16,401 bases of DNA from Halomonas sp. (GCA_007129225.1 SKVX01000186.1:1-16401), one strand, 5' to 3'. Positions 1 through 7,689 are shown, numbered from the stretch's first letter. Notes: generated by a model from the letters alone, not told the origin. A program made the numbers and translations.

Positions 1-336
1 ATCTCGCCGCAGCAGGCCACCATCGGCAGCCTGCTGACCCACGTGCGCCGCGGCGACATCGTCAACGTGCACTCGCTGCGCCGCGGTGCCGCCGAGGCGA
101 TCGAAGCCATCGCCCACGGCGACATGCAGTCCTCCAAGGTGGTGGGCCGTGCCATCGGCGATATCGACCTGCCCAGCGGCACCACCATCGGTGCGCTGGT
201 ACGTGGCAAGGAGGTGCTGATCGCCCACGACGACGTGGTGGTGGAATCGGGCGATCACCTGATCCTGTTCGTGATCGACAAGCGCCGCATTCGCGAGGTG
301 GAACGCCTCTTCCAGGTCGGGCTGACCTTCTTCTGA
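1..336 (+). CDS. trkA: TrkA, K+ uptake regulatory subunit (3' end only)
   Basis: The open frame enters from the left edge and gives the last 111 residues before TGA at 334-336. Seen: the conserved stretches SPQQATIGSLLTHVRRGDIV, SLRRGAAEAIEAIAHGD, SKVVGRAIGDI and LPSGTTIGALVRG, typical of the second RCK_C domain at the end of TrkA. Known: TrkA is a cytoplasmic NAD(H)/nucleotide-binding protein that gates the TrkH/TrkG/TrkI potassium channels. Position 79 bp before trkH on the same strand fits a trkA-trkH operon, as described for Halomonas elongata. The start codon and the two Rossmann domains lie outside the window. A methionine-free start before residue 22 of this fragment confirms it is not a small complete gene. 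Confidence 0.95.
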   Translation: MSPQQATIGSLLTHVRRGDIVNVHSLRRGAAEAIEAIAHGDMQSSKVVGRAIGDIDLPSGTTIGALVRGKEVLIAHDDVVVESGDHLILFVIDKRRIREVERLFQVGLTFF

Positions 337-415
337 TGCCAACGGGGCGCCTCTTGATGTCACGCTGCTGCTTCACGCCTATGATTCGCACGCCTGTCGC
401 CAGGGGAATCATCGC

Positions 416-1864
416 ATGAGCCTGCGCATCATCCTGCGCATCCTGGGCATGCTGCTGATGATGTTCAGCCTGACCATGGTGCCGCCCATCCTGATCTCGC
501 TGCTGTTCGGCGATGCCCAGTGGGATGCCTTCGCCATTGCGATCATCATCACCGCGGCAACGGGACTGGTGATGTACCTGCCCAACCGGCTGGCTCGCAA
601 GGAGCTGCGCACCCGCGACGGCTTCCTGATCGCCGCCCTGTTCTGGAGCGTACTGGGCCTGTTCGGCTCGCTGCCACTGATGTTGACCGGCGACGCCGCC
701 CTGTCGCCCACCGACGCGGTTTTCGAGTCCTTCTCGGGGCTGACCACCACCGGCGCCACGGTGATCACTGGCATCGACTTCCTGCCGGAGTCGATCCTCT
801 ACTATCGCCAGCAGCTGCAGTGGCTCGGCGGAATGGGGATCGTGGTACTGGCGGTGGCGATCCTGCCGACCCTGGGGGTCGGGGGCATGGCCCTCTATCG
901 CACCGAGATCCCGGGCCCGCTGAAGGACTCCAAGCTCACGCCACGCATCACCGAGACCGCCAAGGCGCTGTGGTACATCTACGCCGCCCTGACCATCACC
1001 TGCTTCCTGGCCTACATGGCCGCCGGCATGAACTGGTTCGATGCCCTGGGCCACAGTTTCTCCACCGTGGCCATTGGCGGTTTTTCCACCTATGACGCCA
1101 GTATCGGCCATTTCGACAGTGCCACCATCGAGCTGATCTGCATGTTCTTCCTGATCATCTCGGCGATGAGTTTCAGCCTTCATTTTCTGGCCTGGCGCGG
1201 CCGGCGCATCCGCCACTATTTCCAGGACCCGGAAGCCCGTTTCCTGCTGATGTTTCTGGCTTTCCTGTCCGTCATCACCGTGATCTCGCTGTGGCTGACC
1301 GGCACCTACGATACCGAGCGCGGCCTGCGCCACGGCCTCTTTCAGGTCGTCTCAATCGCCACCACCGCCGGTTTCGGCGTGGCGGACTTCTCGGCCTGGC
1401 CGGGCGCGCTGCCGTTCCTGCTGTTCATGGCGGCCTTCGTCGGCGGGTGCTCCGGGTCCACCGGCGGCGGCATGAAGGTGATCCGCATCATCCTGATCCT
1501 GAAGCAGGGCATGCGCGAAGTCATGCGCCTGATCCACCCCAACGCGGTGATCGCGGTCAAGATCGGCAAGGTGAGCGTACCAGACGGCATCGCCCAGGCG
1601 GTGTGGGGTTTCTTCTCGGTCTACGTGATGCTGTTTTTCCTGATGCTGGTGGGTGTCATGGCCACCGGCGTCGATCAGGTCACGGCCTGGTCGACGGTGG
1701 CCTCGGCGCTCAATAACCTGGGCCCTGCACTCGGGGAAGCCTCAGCGAATTACGGCGAAATGCCGGCGCTGGCCAAGTGGATTCTGGTGGTTGCCATGCT
1801 GCTGGGCCGCCTGGAGATCTTCACGGTGCTGGTGCTATTCACCCCGGCCTTCTGGCGCCGCTGA
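416..1864 (+). CDS. trkH: TrkH, Trk-type potassium uptake channel subunit
   Basis: 482 residues, essentially the E. coli TrkH length. The protein is almost wholly hydrophobic with about ten membrane segments and four pore loops whose selectivity-filter glycines are visible: TTTGATVITG (G113), HSFSTVAIGGFSTYD (G221/222), SIATTAGFGV (G319) and SALNNLGPALG (G436). The flexible-gate stretch GCSGSTGGGMK is at about 344-354. Known: TrkH forms a dimeric K+ channel in the inner membrane gated by TrkA. ATG at 416 is preceded by AGGGGAA about 9 nt upstream. It lies 79 bp behind trkA and is probably cotranscribed; K+ uptake is the first response to osmotic upshift in halophiles. No disruption is seen, and no U-rich terminator follows it. 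Confidence 0.97.
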   Translation: MSLRIILRILGMLLMMFSLTMVPPILISLLFGDAQWDAFAIAIIITAATGLVMYLPNRLARKELRTRDGFLIAALFWSVLGLFGSLPLMLTGDAALSPTDAVFESFSGLTTTGATVITGIDFLPESILYYRQQLQWLGGMGIVVLAVAILPTLGVGGMALYRTEIPGPLKDSKLTPRITETAKALWYIYAALTITCFLAYMAAGMNWFDALGHSFSTVAIGGFSTYDASIGHFDSATIELICMFFLIISAMSFSLHFLAWRGRRIRHYFQDPEARFLLMFLAFLSVITVISLWLTGTYDTERGLRHGLFQVVSIATTAGFGVADFSAWPGALPFLLFMAAFVGGCSGSTGGGMKVIRIILILKQGMREVMRLIHPNAVIAVKIGKVSVPDGIAQAVWGFFSVYVMLFFLMLVGVMATGVDQVTAWSTVASALNNLGPALGEASANYGEMPALAKWILVVAMLLGRLEIFTVLVLFTPAFWRR

Positions 1865-1895
1865 GCGAGTCTGATGCCACTTTCACAGGCCGGGT

Positions 1896-1924
1896 TTGGA
1901 CCGCGGGCCGGCTTCGTGGATAAT
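1896..1924 (+). promoter_or_regulatory. Predicted sigma70 promoter of the TraB-family gene
   Basis: TTGGAC (1896-1901), a 17-bp spacer, then GATAAT (1919-1924). Transcription would start near 1931, giving a leader of about 26 nt to the ATG at 1957. The -10 box overlaps a possible TTG start at 1924, which argues against that longer reading. This is a sequence match only. Confidence 0.6.
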
Positions 1925-1956
1925 TGGGCCTCACCCCCTTTCAACCCCGAGCGTTC

Positions 1957-3195
1957 ATGACCCACTCCCAGGACACCGTGACCGACCCCCGCCAGGAAGG
2001 CGACTTCAGCGGCCCGCGCCAAGTCATCGAACTGGGCGGTACCCGCTACACCCTGCTGGGCACCGCCCATGTCTCGGCAAAGAGTGCCGATGACGTGCGC
2101 CGCCTGATCGGCTCGGGTGAATTCGATGCCGTTGCCATTGAGCTGTGCGACTCCCGCCACCAGAATCTCAGTGACCCGGACGCCCTGGCCAAGCAGGACC
2201 TGTTCGAGATCTTTCGTCAGGGAAAGGCCGGTATGGTGGCTGCCAGCCTGGCGCTGGGCGCCTTTCAGCAACGGGTCGCCGAGCAGTCCGGCATCGAGCC
2301 GGGCGCCGAGATGCGCGCCGCACTGGAGGAGGCCCGACGCCACGAGCTTCCCCTGCTGCTGATCGATCGTGACGTGGGCATCACCTTGAAGCGCATCTAC
2401 CACAACGTGCCCTGGTGGCAGCGCATGTCCCTGTTCACCGGACTGCTGGGCAGCGTGCTGTCGCGCCAGGAGGTCAAGCCCGAGGAAATCGAGCGGCTCA
2501 AGGAGGGCGACGTGCTGGAGTCCACCTTCAGCGAGTTCGCCGCCGAATCCGAATCGCTCTACATTCCCCTGATCACCGAGCGCGACCGCTACATGGTGAT
2601 GTGCCTGGCCGAGCAGGCGCCCCCCGGACGATATCGCAATGTGCTGGTGGTGATCGGAGCCGGCCACATGAAGGGCATGGCCGAGCGCTTCAGCGAGCCA
2701 CTGCCCGTCTCGCCCCGGGAAGAGCGTGAGAAGCTGGAGGTCACACCGCCGCCGTCGAAGCTGTGGCGCTCGCTCCCCTGGGTGATCACGGCCCTGGTGC
2801 TGACCGGTTTTGCCATCGGCTTCTCGCGCAATACCGAACTGGGCTGGCAGCTGGTCGGCGAGTGGTTCCTGATCAATGGGATTCTCTCGGGCCTCGCCAC
2901 GCTGATCGCCCTGGCTCACCCGGTCACGGTACTGGCCACCATGGTCGCGGCACCGCTCACCTCCCTGAACCCGACCATCGGCGCCGGCTTCGTCGCCGCC
3001 GGGGTGGAGCTGTGGATGCGCAAGCCCAAGGTGCAAGACTTCTCGACCCTGCGCCACGACGTCACCGAACTCAAGGGCTGGTGGCGCAACCGCGTCTCAC
3101 GCACCCTGCTGGTGTTCCTCTTCGCCACGCTGGGTTCGGCGGCCGGCACCTGGGTCGCCGGCTTCCGCATCGCCGGCGCGCTGTTCGGTAGCTGA
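1957..3195 (+). CDS. TraB/PrgY (TraB/TIKI) family membrane protein
   Basis: 412 residues from the ATG at 1957. The N-terminal half is a soluble TraB/TIKI-type domain with the family motifs GTAHVS (35-40), the acidic IELC/DSR patch (61-67) and GAGHMKGM (234-241); the paired histidines and Glu are the putative metal/catalytic residues of the superfamily. The C-terminal third holds about four membrane segments (roughly 273-290, 302-320, 323-348, 383-408). Known: PrgY/TraB in Enterococcus limits endogenous sex-pheromone activity, and eukaryotic TIKI proteins are metalloproteases; the role of proteobacterial members is unknown. A longer TTG start at 1924 is unlikely because it falls in the predicted -10 box. 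It ends 6 bp from the convergent regulator gene, with no obvious terminator between them. Confidence 0.9.
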   Translation: MTHSQDTVTDPRQEGDFSGPRQVIELGGTRYTLLGTAHVSAKSADDVRRLIGSGEFDAVAIELCDSRHQNLSDPDALAKQDLFEIFRQGKAGMVAASLALGAFQQRVAEQSGIEPGAEMRAALEEARRHELPLLLIDRDVGITLKRIYHNVPWWQRMSLFTGLLGSVLSRQEVKPEEIERLKEGDVLESTFSEFAAESESLYIPLITERDRYMVMCLAEQAPPGRYRNVLVVIGAGHMKGMAERFSEPLPVSPREEREKLEVTPPPSKLWRSLPWVITALVLTGFAIGFSRNTELGWQLVGEWFLINGILSGLATLIALAHPVTVLATMVAAPLTSLNPTIGAGFVAAGVELWMRKPKVQDFSTLRHDVTELKGWWRNRVSRTLLVFLFATLGSAAGTWVAGFRIAGALFGS

Positions 3196-3201
3196 GCCAC
3201 C

Positions 3202-3630
3202 TTACGCATCACCCAATGTGTCGTTACTTTCATTCGGGAGCGGGCCGTAGGCCTGGGAAAACGCCTCGATGACCTGGGCCACCACCTTTCGCTGGGCGAC
3301 AGGCAGCGCCAGGTAGAGCTGCAGCACCTGTCGCTCCTCGCCACTGATCGATGCCTCCCAACGCCCCCGAGCCTCACGAATCTGCAGCCCGGCAGCCTCC
3401 CCATAGCGCAAGGTCTGGGGCTCGACCCCCAGCCACTCCGCCAGCACCTGAAGCTTTTCCTGCTTGGGAAGGGTCTCCCCACAGAGCCAGCGTCGCACAC
3501 CCTGCAAGGTGACGGGCTTACCCCAATAGCGCAGGTTGAATTCACGCTCGAGAACGGCGGGCCGTGGCTCATACCCGGCCGCTCGCATTGCGGCGGCCAG
3601 GCGTTCGGCAAAAGCAATTTTTTCATTCAT
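3202..3630 (-). CDS. Cro/CI (XRE)-like DNA-binding regulator
   Basis: 142 residues. Residues about 5-77 look like a lambda-repressor-type helix-turn-helix: FAERLAAAMRAAGY, then LQGVRRWLCGETLPKQEKLQ followed by LAEWLGVEPQTLRYGE, where the T/S-x-x-x-V-R-x-W-L-x-G-x-x-x-P-x-x-x-K-L pattern is the usual one. The rest (about 95-130) is predicted helical (GEERQVLQLYLALPVAQRKVV) and may mediate dimerisation. The target is unknown. The gene is convergent with the TraB-family gene and divergent from the phytochrome-like gene; the shared upstream region carries palindromes suited to autoregulation. ATG at 3630 is the only reasonable start. The acidic, polar tail is typical and the gene appears intact. 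Confidence 0.85.
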   Translation of the reverse strand: MNEKIAFAERLAAAMRAAGYEPRPAVLEREFNLRYWGKPVTLQGVRRWLCGETLPKQEKLQVLAEWLGVEPQTLRYGEAAGLQIREARGRWEASISGEERQVLQLYLALPVAQRKVVAQVIEAFSQAYGPLPNESNDTLGDA

Positions 3631-3660
3631 GCGGCGAATGTGCCGCGCGGGTTACACTCG

Positions 3661-3706
3661 CAGTTAAACTGGAGTTGATCTAATATAGCAACCAATGGTT
3701 AACTCC
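3661..3706. promoter_or_regulatory. Candidate operator cluster between the XRE-like gene and the phytochrome-like gene
   Basis: CAGTTAAACTG (3661-3671) is a perfect 11-bp palindrome centred on one A. It abuts GGAGTTGATC (3671-3680), which is nearly the inverse complement of GGTTAACTCC (3697-3706). Thus three AGTTRA half-sites lie within 46 bp of an AT-rich stretch between two divergent genes, one encoding a helix-turn-helix protein. Binding by that protein is an inference. I could not assign clear -35/-10 pairs here. Confidence 0.4.
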
Positions 3707-3788
3707 CATCGTGTCGGTTGATCATCGATACCAGTCCCGACAGCGCGGCAAGACCCGGCCATCGGCCCAAAACACAACAGGACACCCC

Positions 3789-4772
3789 ATGCCTGACTCG
3801 CTTCAAAGGGATCTCGATGCGAGCTACGATCCGAGGGTACCGGCGAGAACCGCCGGTGCCATACAGCCCCATGGCTGCCTGATCGTCGTCGATCAGCGGT
3901 GGCGACGCGTAACGCTCACCAGCGCCAACCTGGTCCGGTTCCTCGGCAAGGCGCCGGCCGATGTGCTCGGCCGACCTCCATCGGCCTTGCTGGGCGCGAC
4001 CCCCATCAACCAGCTCGCCGCTCGATTCGGCAAGATCATAGCAGGCCCCGTCAACGCCTCCTGCCGACTTGAAACCGCCACGCAACCGCTGCATGTCACC
4101 GCACACGGCGTGTCAACCCGCATCATTCTTGAGCTGGAGCCGTTCGGAGACCCGACGGACAACCTGTCGGAGCGAGTGGCCGGCTGGAGTACACGCATCA
4201 GCGGGGCCGACAGCCCACCCGAGGTGCTCGCCCTGCTTCGACAGGCAATTTGCGAGCTGACCGGGCTCGAGACCGCCGAGGTCTATCGCATCGACGATGA
4301 CGGCGAGCTGCAACCGCTATCGACCGATGAGGCCAGCGGGGGGCGACGACTCACATGCTGCCCCTTTCCTGCCGCGCTTACGCATCCAACGGCATGCCTC
4401 TTTTCCGATGCCACTCCGTTGAGAGTGATTGCCGACACAAACGCAAGCCCCGTCCCACTGGCTGGAGAGGGAGCGGCCGACCTGGACCTCTCCCAAGCCG
4501 TGCTGCGCGAGGCCCCGGCCGACGAACGGTGCTGGCTGCGCCAGATCAAGGCGCACACCGCCCTTTCCATCAACCTGTACGATGGGCAGCGTCGCTGGGG
4601 GTTGATCGCCTGTCATGGTCCCCGGCCCCGCTACCTGGCACCCACGCTTCGCCATCTGCTGCAGCTACTGGCTCATACGGCGTTCCAGCGCCATGCCCTG
4701 CTGCTGGAACGGGAGGAATCCCTGCGCCGACGGCAGTTCCTGGCGGTGGCCGACCGGCTTAGCACTCGCTAG
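3789..4772 (+). CDS. Phytochrome-like photosensory half (PAS-GAF) of a diguanylate cyclase, ended by in-frame TAG
   Basis: 327 residues, read from ATG 3789 because AGGA sits 6 nt upstream; an upstream GTG at 3711 would add 26 residues. Seen: a bacteriophytochrome N-terminal PAS domain with AGAIQPHG (22-29), then a GAF domain (about 137-300) with PVPL, DLDLSQAVLR (231-240) and WGLIACH (270-276). The usual chromophore residues are absent: Asp14 stands where the biliverdin-binding Cys is expected, the PASDIP motif reads PAALTH (194-199), and the first pocket His aligns with Glu; only His276 is kept. The frame stops at TAG 4770-4772, exactly where GAF passes into PHY, and the same frame continues to 5738. 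So this is probably the front part of one 649-residue protein, either a new pseudogene or separately expressed. Confidence 0.8.
   Translation: MPDSLQRDLDASYDPRVPARTAGAIQPHGCLIVVDQRWRRVTLTSANLVRFLGKAPADVLGRPPSALLGATPINQLAARFGKIIAGPVNASCRLETATQPLHVTAHGVSTRIILELEPFGDPTDNLSERVAGWSTRISGADSPPEVLALLRQAICELTGLETAEVYRIDDDGELQPLSTDEASGGRRLTCCPFPAALTHPTACLFSDATPLRVIADTNASPVPLAGEGAADLDLSQAVLREAPADERCWLRQIKAHTALSINLYDGQRRWGLIACHGPRPRYLAPTLRHLLQLLAHTAFQRHALLLEREESLRRRQFLAVADRLSTR
4770..4772 (+). other. In-frame amber codon splitting the phytochrome-like cyclase
   Basis: Codon 328 of the 650-codon frame 3789-5738 is TAG (context CGC TAG CAC). The reading frame is the same on both sides, and the translation after the stop resumes PHY-domain sequence without a gap, so the lesion is a single codon and not a frameshift. 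No other stop occurs in the 650 codons. Confidence 0.9.
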
Positions 4773-4841
4773 CACCGACCCTCCACCGCCTCGCTGCTGG
4801 CAGCCGGCAGATCCTGCAGGGATCACTTCCAGGCCTGCGGT

Positions 4842-5738
4842 GTGGCCCTAGTATATCAAGGAAAGGCCCAGGCACTTGGCACGCGCCCTCATGCCAAGAC
4901 CCTACAGGAGCTGGGCGCTATTCTCGACCGCTGCTCCCCCGCCACCCTCTGGCATAGCCATCGACTCCCTCAGACAACGCTCGGCAAGACCTTGCTGCAC
5001 GGGGGAAATGTCACTGGCATGCTTGCGGCGCCCCTCTACAGTGAGAGACGGCCGGCCGGTTGGCTGCTGCTGTTCCGCCAGGCGGCAGATGACCAGGACG
5101 GGCAGCCTCGGGAAAGCCCGCCCTGGACTTCGGCCGACCGACGGGCTGCTGCCGACCTCGCCGGGCTACTATCGACCGAGATCACTATCTGGCGGACCCG
5201 GGGGCGCTGCCGACGCCTGCATGCTCGCAATGCCAGGCTAAGGCGCCTGGCCCATGTCGATCCGGTCGCACAAATCACCAACCGGTTTCGTATCGAACAG
5301 ATCCTGAAGGCGGAGCTTACCATCGCCAATCACGGCGGCACGCCCTGCTCGTTGCTGCTGCTCGACATCGACCACTTCAAACGGATCAACGATACCCATG
5401 GGCATGACACAGGTGACCAGGTCCTGAGACAGGTGGCCCGTGAAATACAGGCTCGGTTGAGGGGATCGGACCACCTGGGTCGTTGGGGTGGCGAGGAGTT
5501 CGTGATCATCGCCCCCGGCTGCAACCTGCACCAGGCCACCGAGCTGGCGGATCGCCTCTGCCAGGGACTACTCGATACGTCCTTTCCGCCCGTCGGCCAG
5601 GTATCCATCAGCATCGGTGTTGCCGGATGGCAACCGGGGGACACCTCTTGCCAACTGGCTCACCGAGCCGATATGGCAATGTACCGGGCCAAGCACGCGG
5701 GACGCGCCTGCTTTCGAGTTGCCGAGGCGGTAGACTGA
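4842..5738 (+). CDS. PHY-GGDEF half: diguanylate cyclase, same frame as the upstream phytochrome-like half
   Basis: 298 residues if translation restarts at GTG 4842; homology really begins earlier, right after the TAG at 4770. Residues 1-112 are a reduced PHY domain (MLAAPLYSERRPAGWLLLFR, then PPWTSADRRAAADLAGLL). The signalling tongue between these is only about 14 residues and lacks the PRxSF motif. A helical linker (113-138) leads into GGDEF: LLLLDIDHFKRINDTHGHD (171-189), active site GGEEF (216-220) and an intact inhibitory RxxD site, RGSD (207-210), five residues before it. Known: such domains make cyclic di-GMP from two GTP. All catalytic residues are present, so an expressed fragment could still be active. 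No good ribosome site precedes 4842, which favours a broken gene or readthrough. Confidence 0.82.
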   Translation: MALVYQGKAQALGTRPHAKTLQELGAILDRCSPATLWHSHRLPQTTLGKTLLHGGNVTGMLAAPLYSERRPAGWLLLFRQAADDQDGQPRESPPWTSADRRAAADLAGLLSTEITIWRTRGRCRRLHARNARLRRLAHVDPVAQITNRFRIEQILKAELTIANHGGTPCSLLLLDIDHFKRINDTHGHDTGDQVLRQVAREIQARLRGSDHLGRWGGEEFVIIAPGCNLHQATELADRLCQGLLDTSFPPVGQVSISIGVAGWQPGDTSCQLAHRADMAMYRAKHAGRACFRVAEAVD

Positions 5739-5742
5739 AGAC

Positions 5743-5826
5743 TTACCGGGTGCGCCGGTTCTGCAGCCGCTTCATGGCGGGCGTCGACGCCAGGAGCTTC
5801 TCGAAGCGCCGGCTGGCGGCGCAGCT
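5743..5826 (-). pseudogene. Orphan 3' end of a DTW-domain gene (27 codons plus stop)
   Basis: Read on the minus strand this gives SCAASRRFEKLL, ASTPAMKRLQ, NRRTR and TAA (5743-5745). Against the C-terminus of the intact DTW gene at 14523 it aligns over 27 residues with no gap, 16 identical, with both stops at the same place; I count 55 of 81 nucleotides identical. Upstream of the serine codon the homology is lost, so no start and no catalytic part remain. It lies 5 bp after the diguanylate cyclase stop and just outside the catabolic cassette. It is likely a residue of a related, not identical, DTW gene. Confidence 0.75.
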
Positions 5827-5928
5827 ACCGACTTCGCCATCGGCTTCTCACGCACGCTACCGGCGTTACTGCAGGCCACGCTGAGCTCCGCTGCTGCACC
5901 TGTTTGCCGGAAAACGCACACACCTGAA

Positions 5929-7662
5929 TCAATAGATATCAGGCTCTTCTACCGGCGGCCCGAAGTCGGTCTTGAGGAAATCGAAATCACAGCCTTCGTT
6001 CGCTTGGGAGATATGGCGTGAATACATCCATCCATAGCCACGACCAAACTTCTCGGCCGGAGGCTGCCATTCCTTTCTCCGCGCAGCCAGTTCATCATCA
6101 TCGACCAGCATATCGAGACGCCGGTTCGCCAGGTCCAGGGTAATCAGGTCACCCGTCTTGAGCAGGGCCAAGGGTCCACCAATATGGGCTTCAGGGGCGA
6201 CGTGCAAGACACAAGCGCCATAGGAGGTGCCGGACATACGGGCGTCGGATATCCTGAGCATGTCACGGCAGCCTTGCTTCAGTAGCGCCTTGGGTATCGG
6301 CAGCATCCCCCATTCCGGCATGCCCGGGCCGCCCTGGGGACCTGTGTTGCGCAGCACAAGAACATGGTCGGGAGTGATGTCCAGTTCCTCGTCATCGACT
6401 GCGGCCTTCATTTCCGGATAGCTATCGAACACCAGCGCGGGGCCGGTATGCTTATGGAACCTGGGGTCACATGCCGCCGGCTTGATGACTGCACCATCGG
6501 GCGAGAGGTTTCCCTTCAGAACGGCCAGGGATCCCTCGTGGTATACCGGATTGGACATCGGACGAATCACTTCGCTGTTGTAGACCTCAGCATCCGCCAG
6601 GTTCTCACCTAACGTCCTTCCAGTGACCGTCATGACCGAGAGTTCCAGATGCTCCTTGAGCTGAGCCATCAATGCGCGCAGACCACCTGCATAGTAAAAG
6701 TCCTCCATGAGATACTGATCCCCGACCGGTCTCACATTCGCCAGGACCGGGACGGATCGGCTAGCCGCATCCAGGTCATCGAGCGTCAGTGACACGCCAG
6801 CACGTTGCGCCATGGCAATCAGGTGGATAACCGCATTGGTTGAACACCCCATGGCCATGGCCACCACCTTCGCGTTGGCTATGGACAAGTCCGTCAGGAT
6901 CCTATCGGGCGTGAGTCCCTCCCACACCATGTCCACGACACGGCGCCCCGCATCACAGCACATGCGTATGTGGTTGGCATCGGCTGCGGGAATCGAGGAT
7001 GCGCCAGACAGCGTCAACCCCAAGGCCTCGGCAATCGCGGTCATGGTGGAGGCGGTGCCCATGGTCATGCAGTGCCCGTAGGAGCGTGCGATGCCGGCTT
7101 CTACTCCCAGCCACTCCTCCTGGGTGATGGTACCGGCACGCCGCTCATCCCAGTACTTCCAGCCATCGGCCCCCGACCCAAGCACCTTACCCTTGAAGTT
7201 TCCACGCAACATGGGGCCCGCGGGCACGAAGAGGAAGGGCAGCCCCGCCGAGATGGCGCCCAGAACAAGTCCTGGCGTTGTCTTGTCACAACCCCCCATC
7301 AGAATGGCGCCATCCACTGGATGAGATCTAATGAGTTCCTCCGCTTCCATCGCAAGCAGGTTGCGATACAACATGGTCGTCGGCTTGACGAAATTCTCCG
7401 AAAGGGAAAGCGCAGGAAGCTCAATGGGGAGCCCTCCTGCCTGAAGCACTCCTCGCTTTATATCCTCTACACGATGCCTGAAATGTGCATGGCAGGGGTT
7501 GATATCAGACCATGTATTGAGAATCGCGATAACCGGCTTTCCCTCCCAGTCATCCGGACCATAACCCATCTGCATCATGCGAGAACGATGGCCAAAACCG
7601 CGCAGGGTATCAGGTAAGAACCAGCGCGAAGAGCGCAGGCTTTGTGGATCTCTTTTAGCCAT
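5929..7662 (-). CDS. IlvD/Edd-family sugar-acid dehydratase ([Fe-S], L-arabonate dehydratase-like)
   Basis: 577 residues, close to the ~580 of pentonate dehydratases. Seen: the three iron-sulfur cysteines in WSDINPCHAH (C57), GGCDKTTPG (C125) and GHCMTMGTASTM (C198), and the catalytic-serine loop SDARMSGTSYG (S477). Known: enzymes of this branch (L-arabonate, D-xylonate dehydratases) remove water from C2/C3 of an aldonic acid to give a 2-keto-3-deoxy acid; Edd and IlvD are more distant. The exact substrate is unknown. ATG 7662 has AGGA 8 nt upstream, with an A-run between. It is the last gene of the operon, 27 bp behind the dehydrogenase; no U-rich terminator is seen after it. The partner aldolase is two genes upstream of the dehydrogenase. 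Confidence 0.92.
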   Translation of the reverse strand: MAKRDPQSLRSSRWFLPDTLRGFGHRSRMMQMGYGPDDWEGKPVIAILNTWSDINPCHAHFRHRVEDIKRGVLQAGGLPIELPALSLSENFVKPTTMLYRNLLAMEAEELIRSHPVDGAILMGGCDKTTPGLVLGAISAGLPFLFVPAGPMLRGNFKGKVLGSGADGWKYWDERRAGTITQEEWLGVEAGIARSYGHCMTMGTASTMTAIAEALGLTLSGASSIPAADANHIRMCCDAGRRVVDMVWEGLTPDRILTDLSIANAKVVAMAMGCSTNAVIHLIAMAQRAGVSLTLDDLDAASRSVPVLANVRPVGDQYLMEDFYYAGGLRALMAQLKEHLELSVMTVTGRTLGENLADAEVYNSEVIRPMSNPVYHEGSLAVLKGNLSPDGAVIKPAACDPRFHKHTGPALVFDSYPEMKAAVDDEELDITPDHVLVLRNTGPQGGPGMPEWGMLPIPKALLKQGCRDMLRISDARMSGTSYGACVLHVAPEAHIGGPLALLKTGDLITLDLANRRLDMLVDDDELAARRKEWQPPAEKFGRGYGWMYSRHISQANEGCDFDFLKTDFGPPVEEPDIY

Positions 7663-7689
7663 ATTTTTTTCCTATCGGTATTGTATTAG

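Noticed and set aside
62..1333. Long minus-strand open frame (423 codons) opposite trkA and trkH
   Set aside because: It runs antisense to two clearly recognised genes; its translation is low-complexity Gln/His/Arg/Gly-rich, as expected from the reverse of GC-rich coding DNA.
1750..3057. Minus-strand open frame of 435 codons opposite the TraB-family gene
   Set aside because: Same reason: antisense shadow of a recognised gene with its own promoter, and no recognisable domain.
3711..3788. GTG start at 3711 for the phytochrome-like gene
   Set aside because: No ribosome site is seen, and it would place the start inside the palindrome-rich intergenic region; ATG 3789 has AGGA at proper spacing and the family homology starts after it.
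5745..5759. Hairpin ACCGG-GTGCG-CCGGT after the diguanylate cyclase stop as a terminator
   Set aside because: Only 5 bp and no T-run follows; it overlaps the end of the DTW remnant.
5833..5860. GCCATCGGCTTCTC also present in the TraB-family gene (about 2812-2825), possibly a second gene remnant
   Set aside because: The match is about 20 bp with mismatches and does not extend; common codons in a GC-rich genome can explain it.
7663..7671. Run of seven A (coding strand) between ribosome site and start of the dehydratase as a phase-variation tract
   Set aside because: Seven is short for slippage, and a length change would alter only spacing; nothing else supports phase variation.
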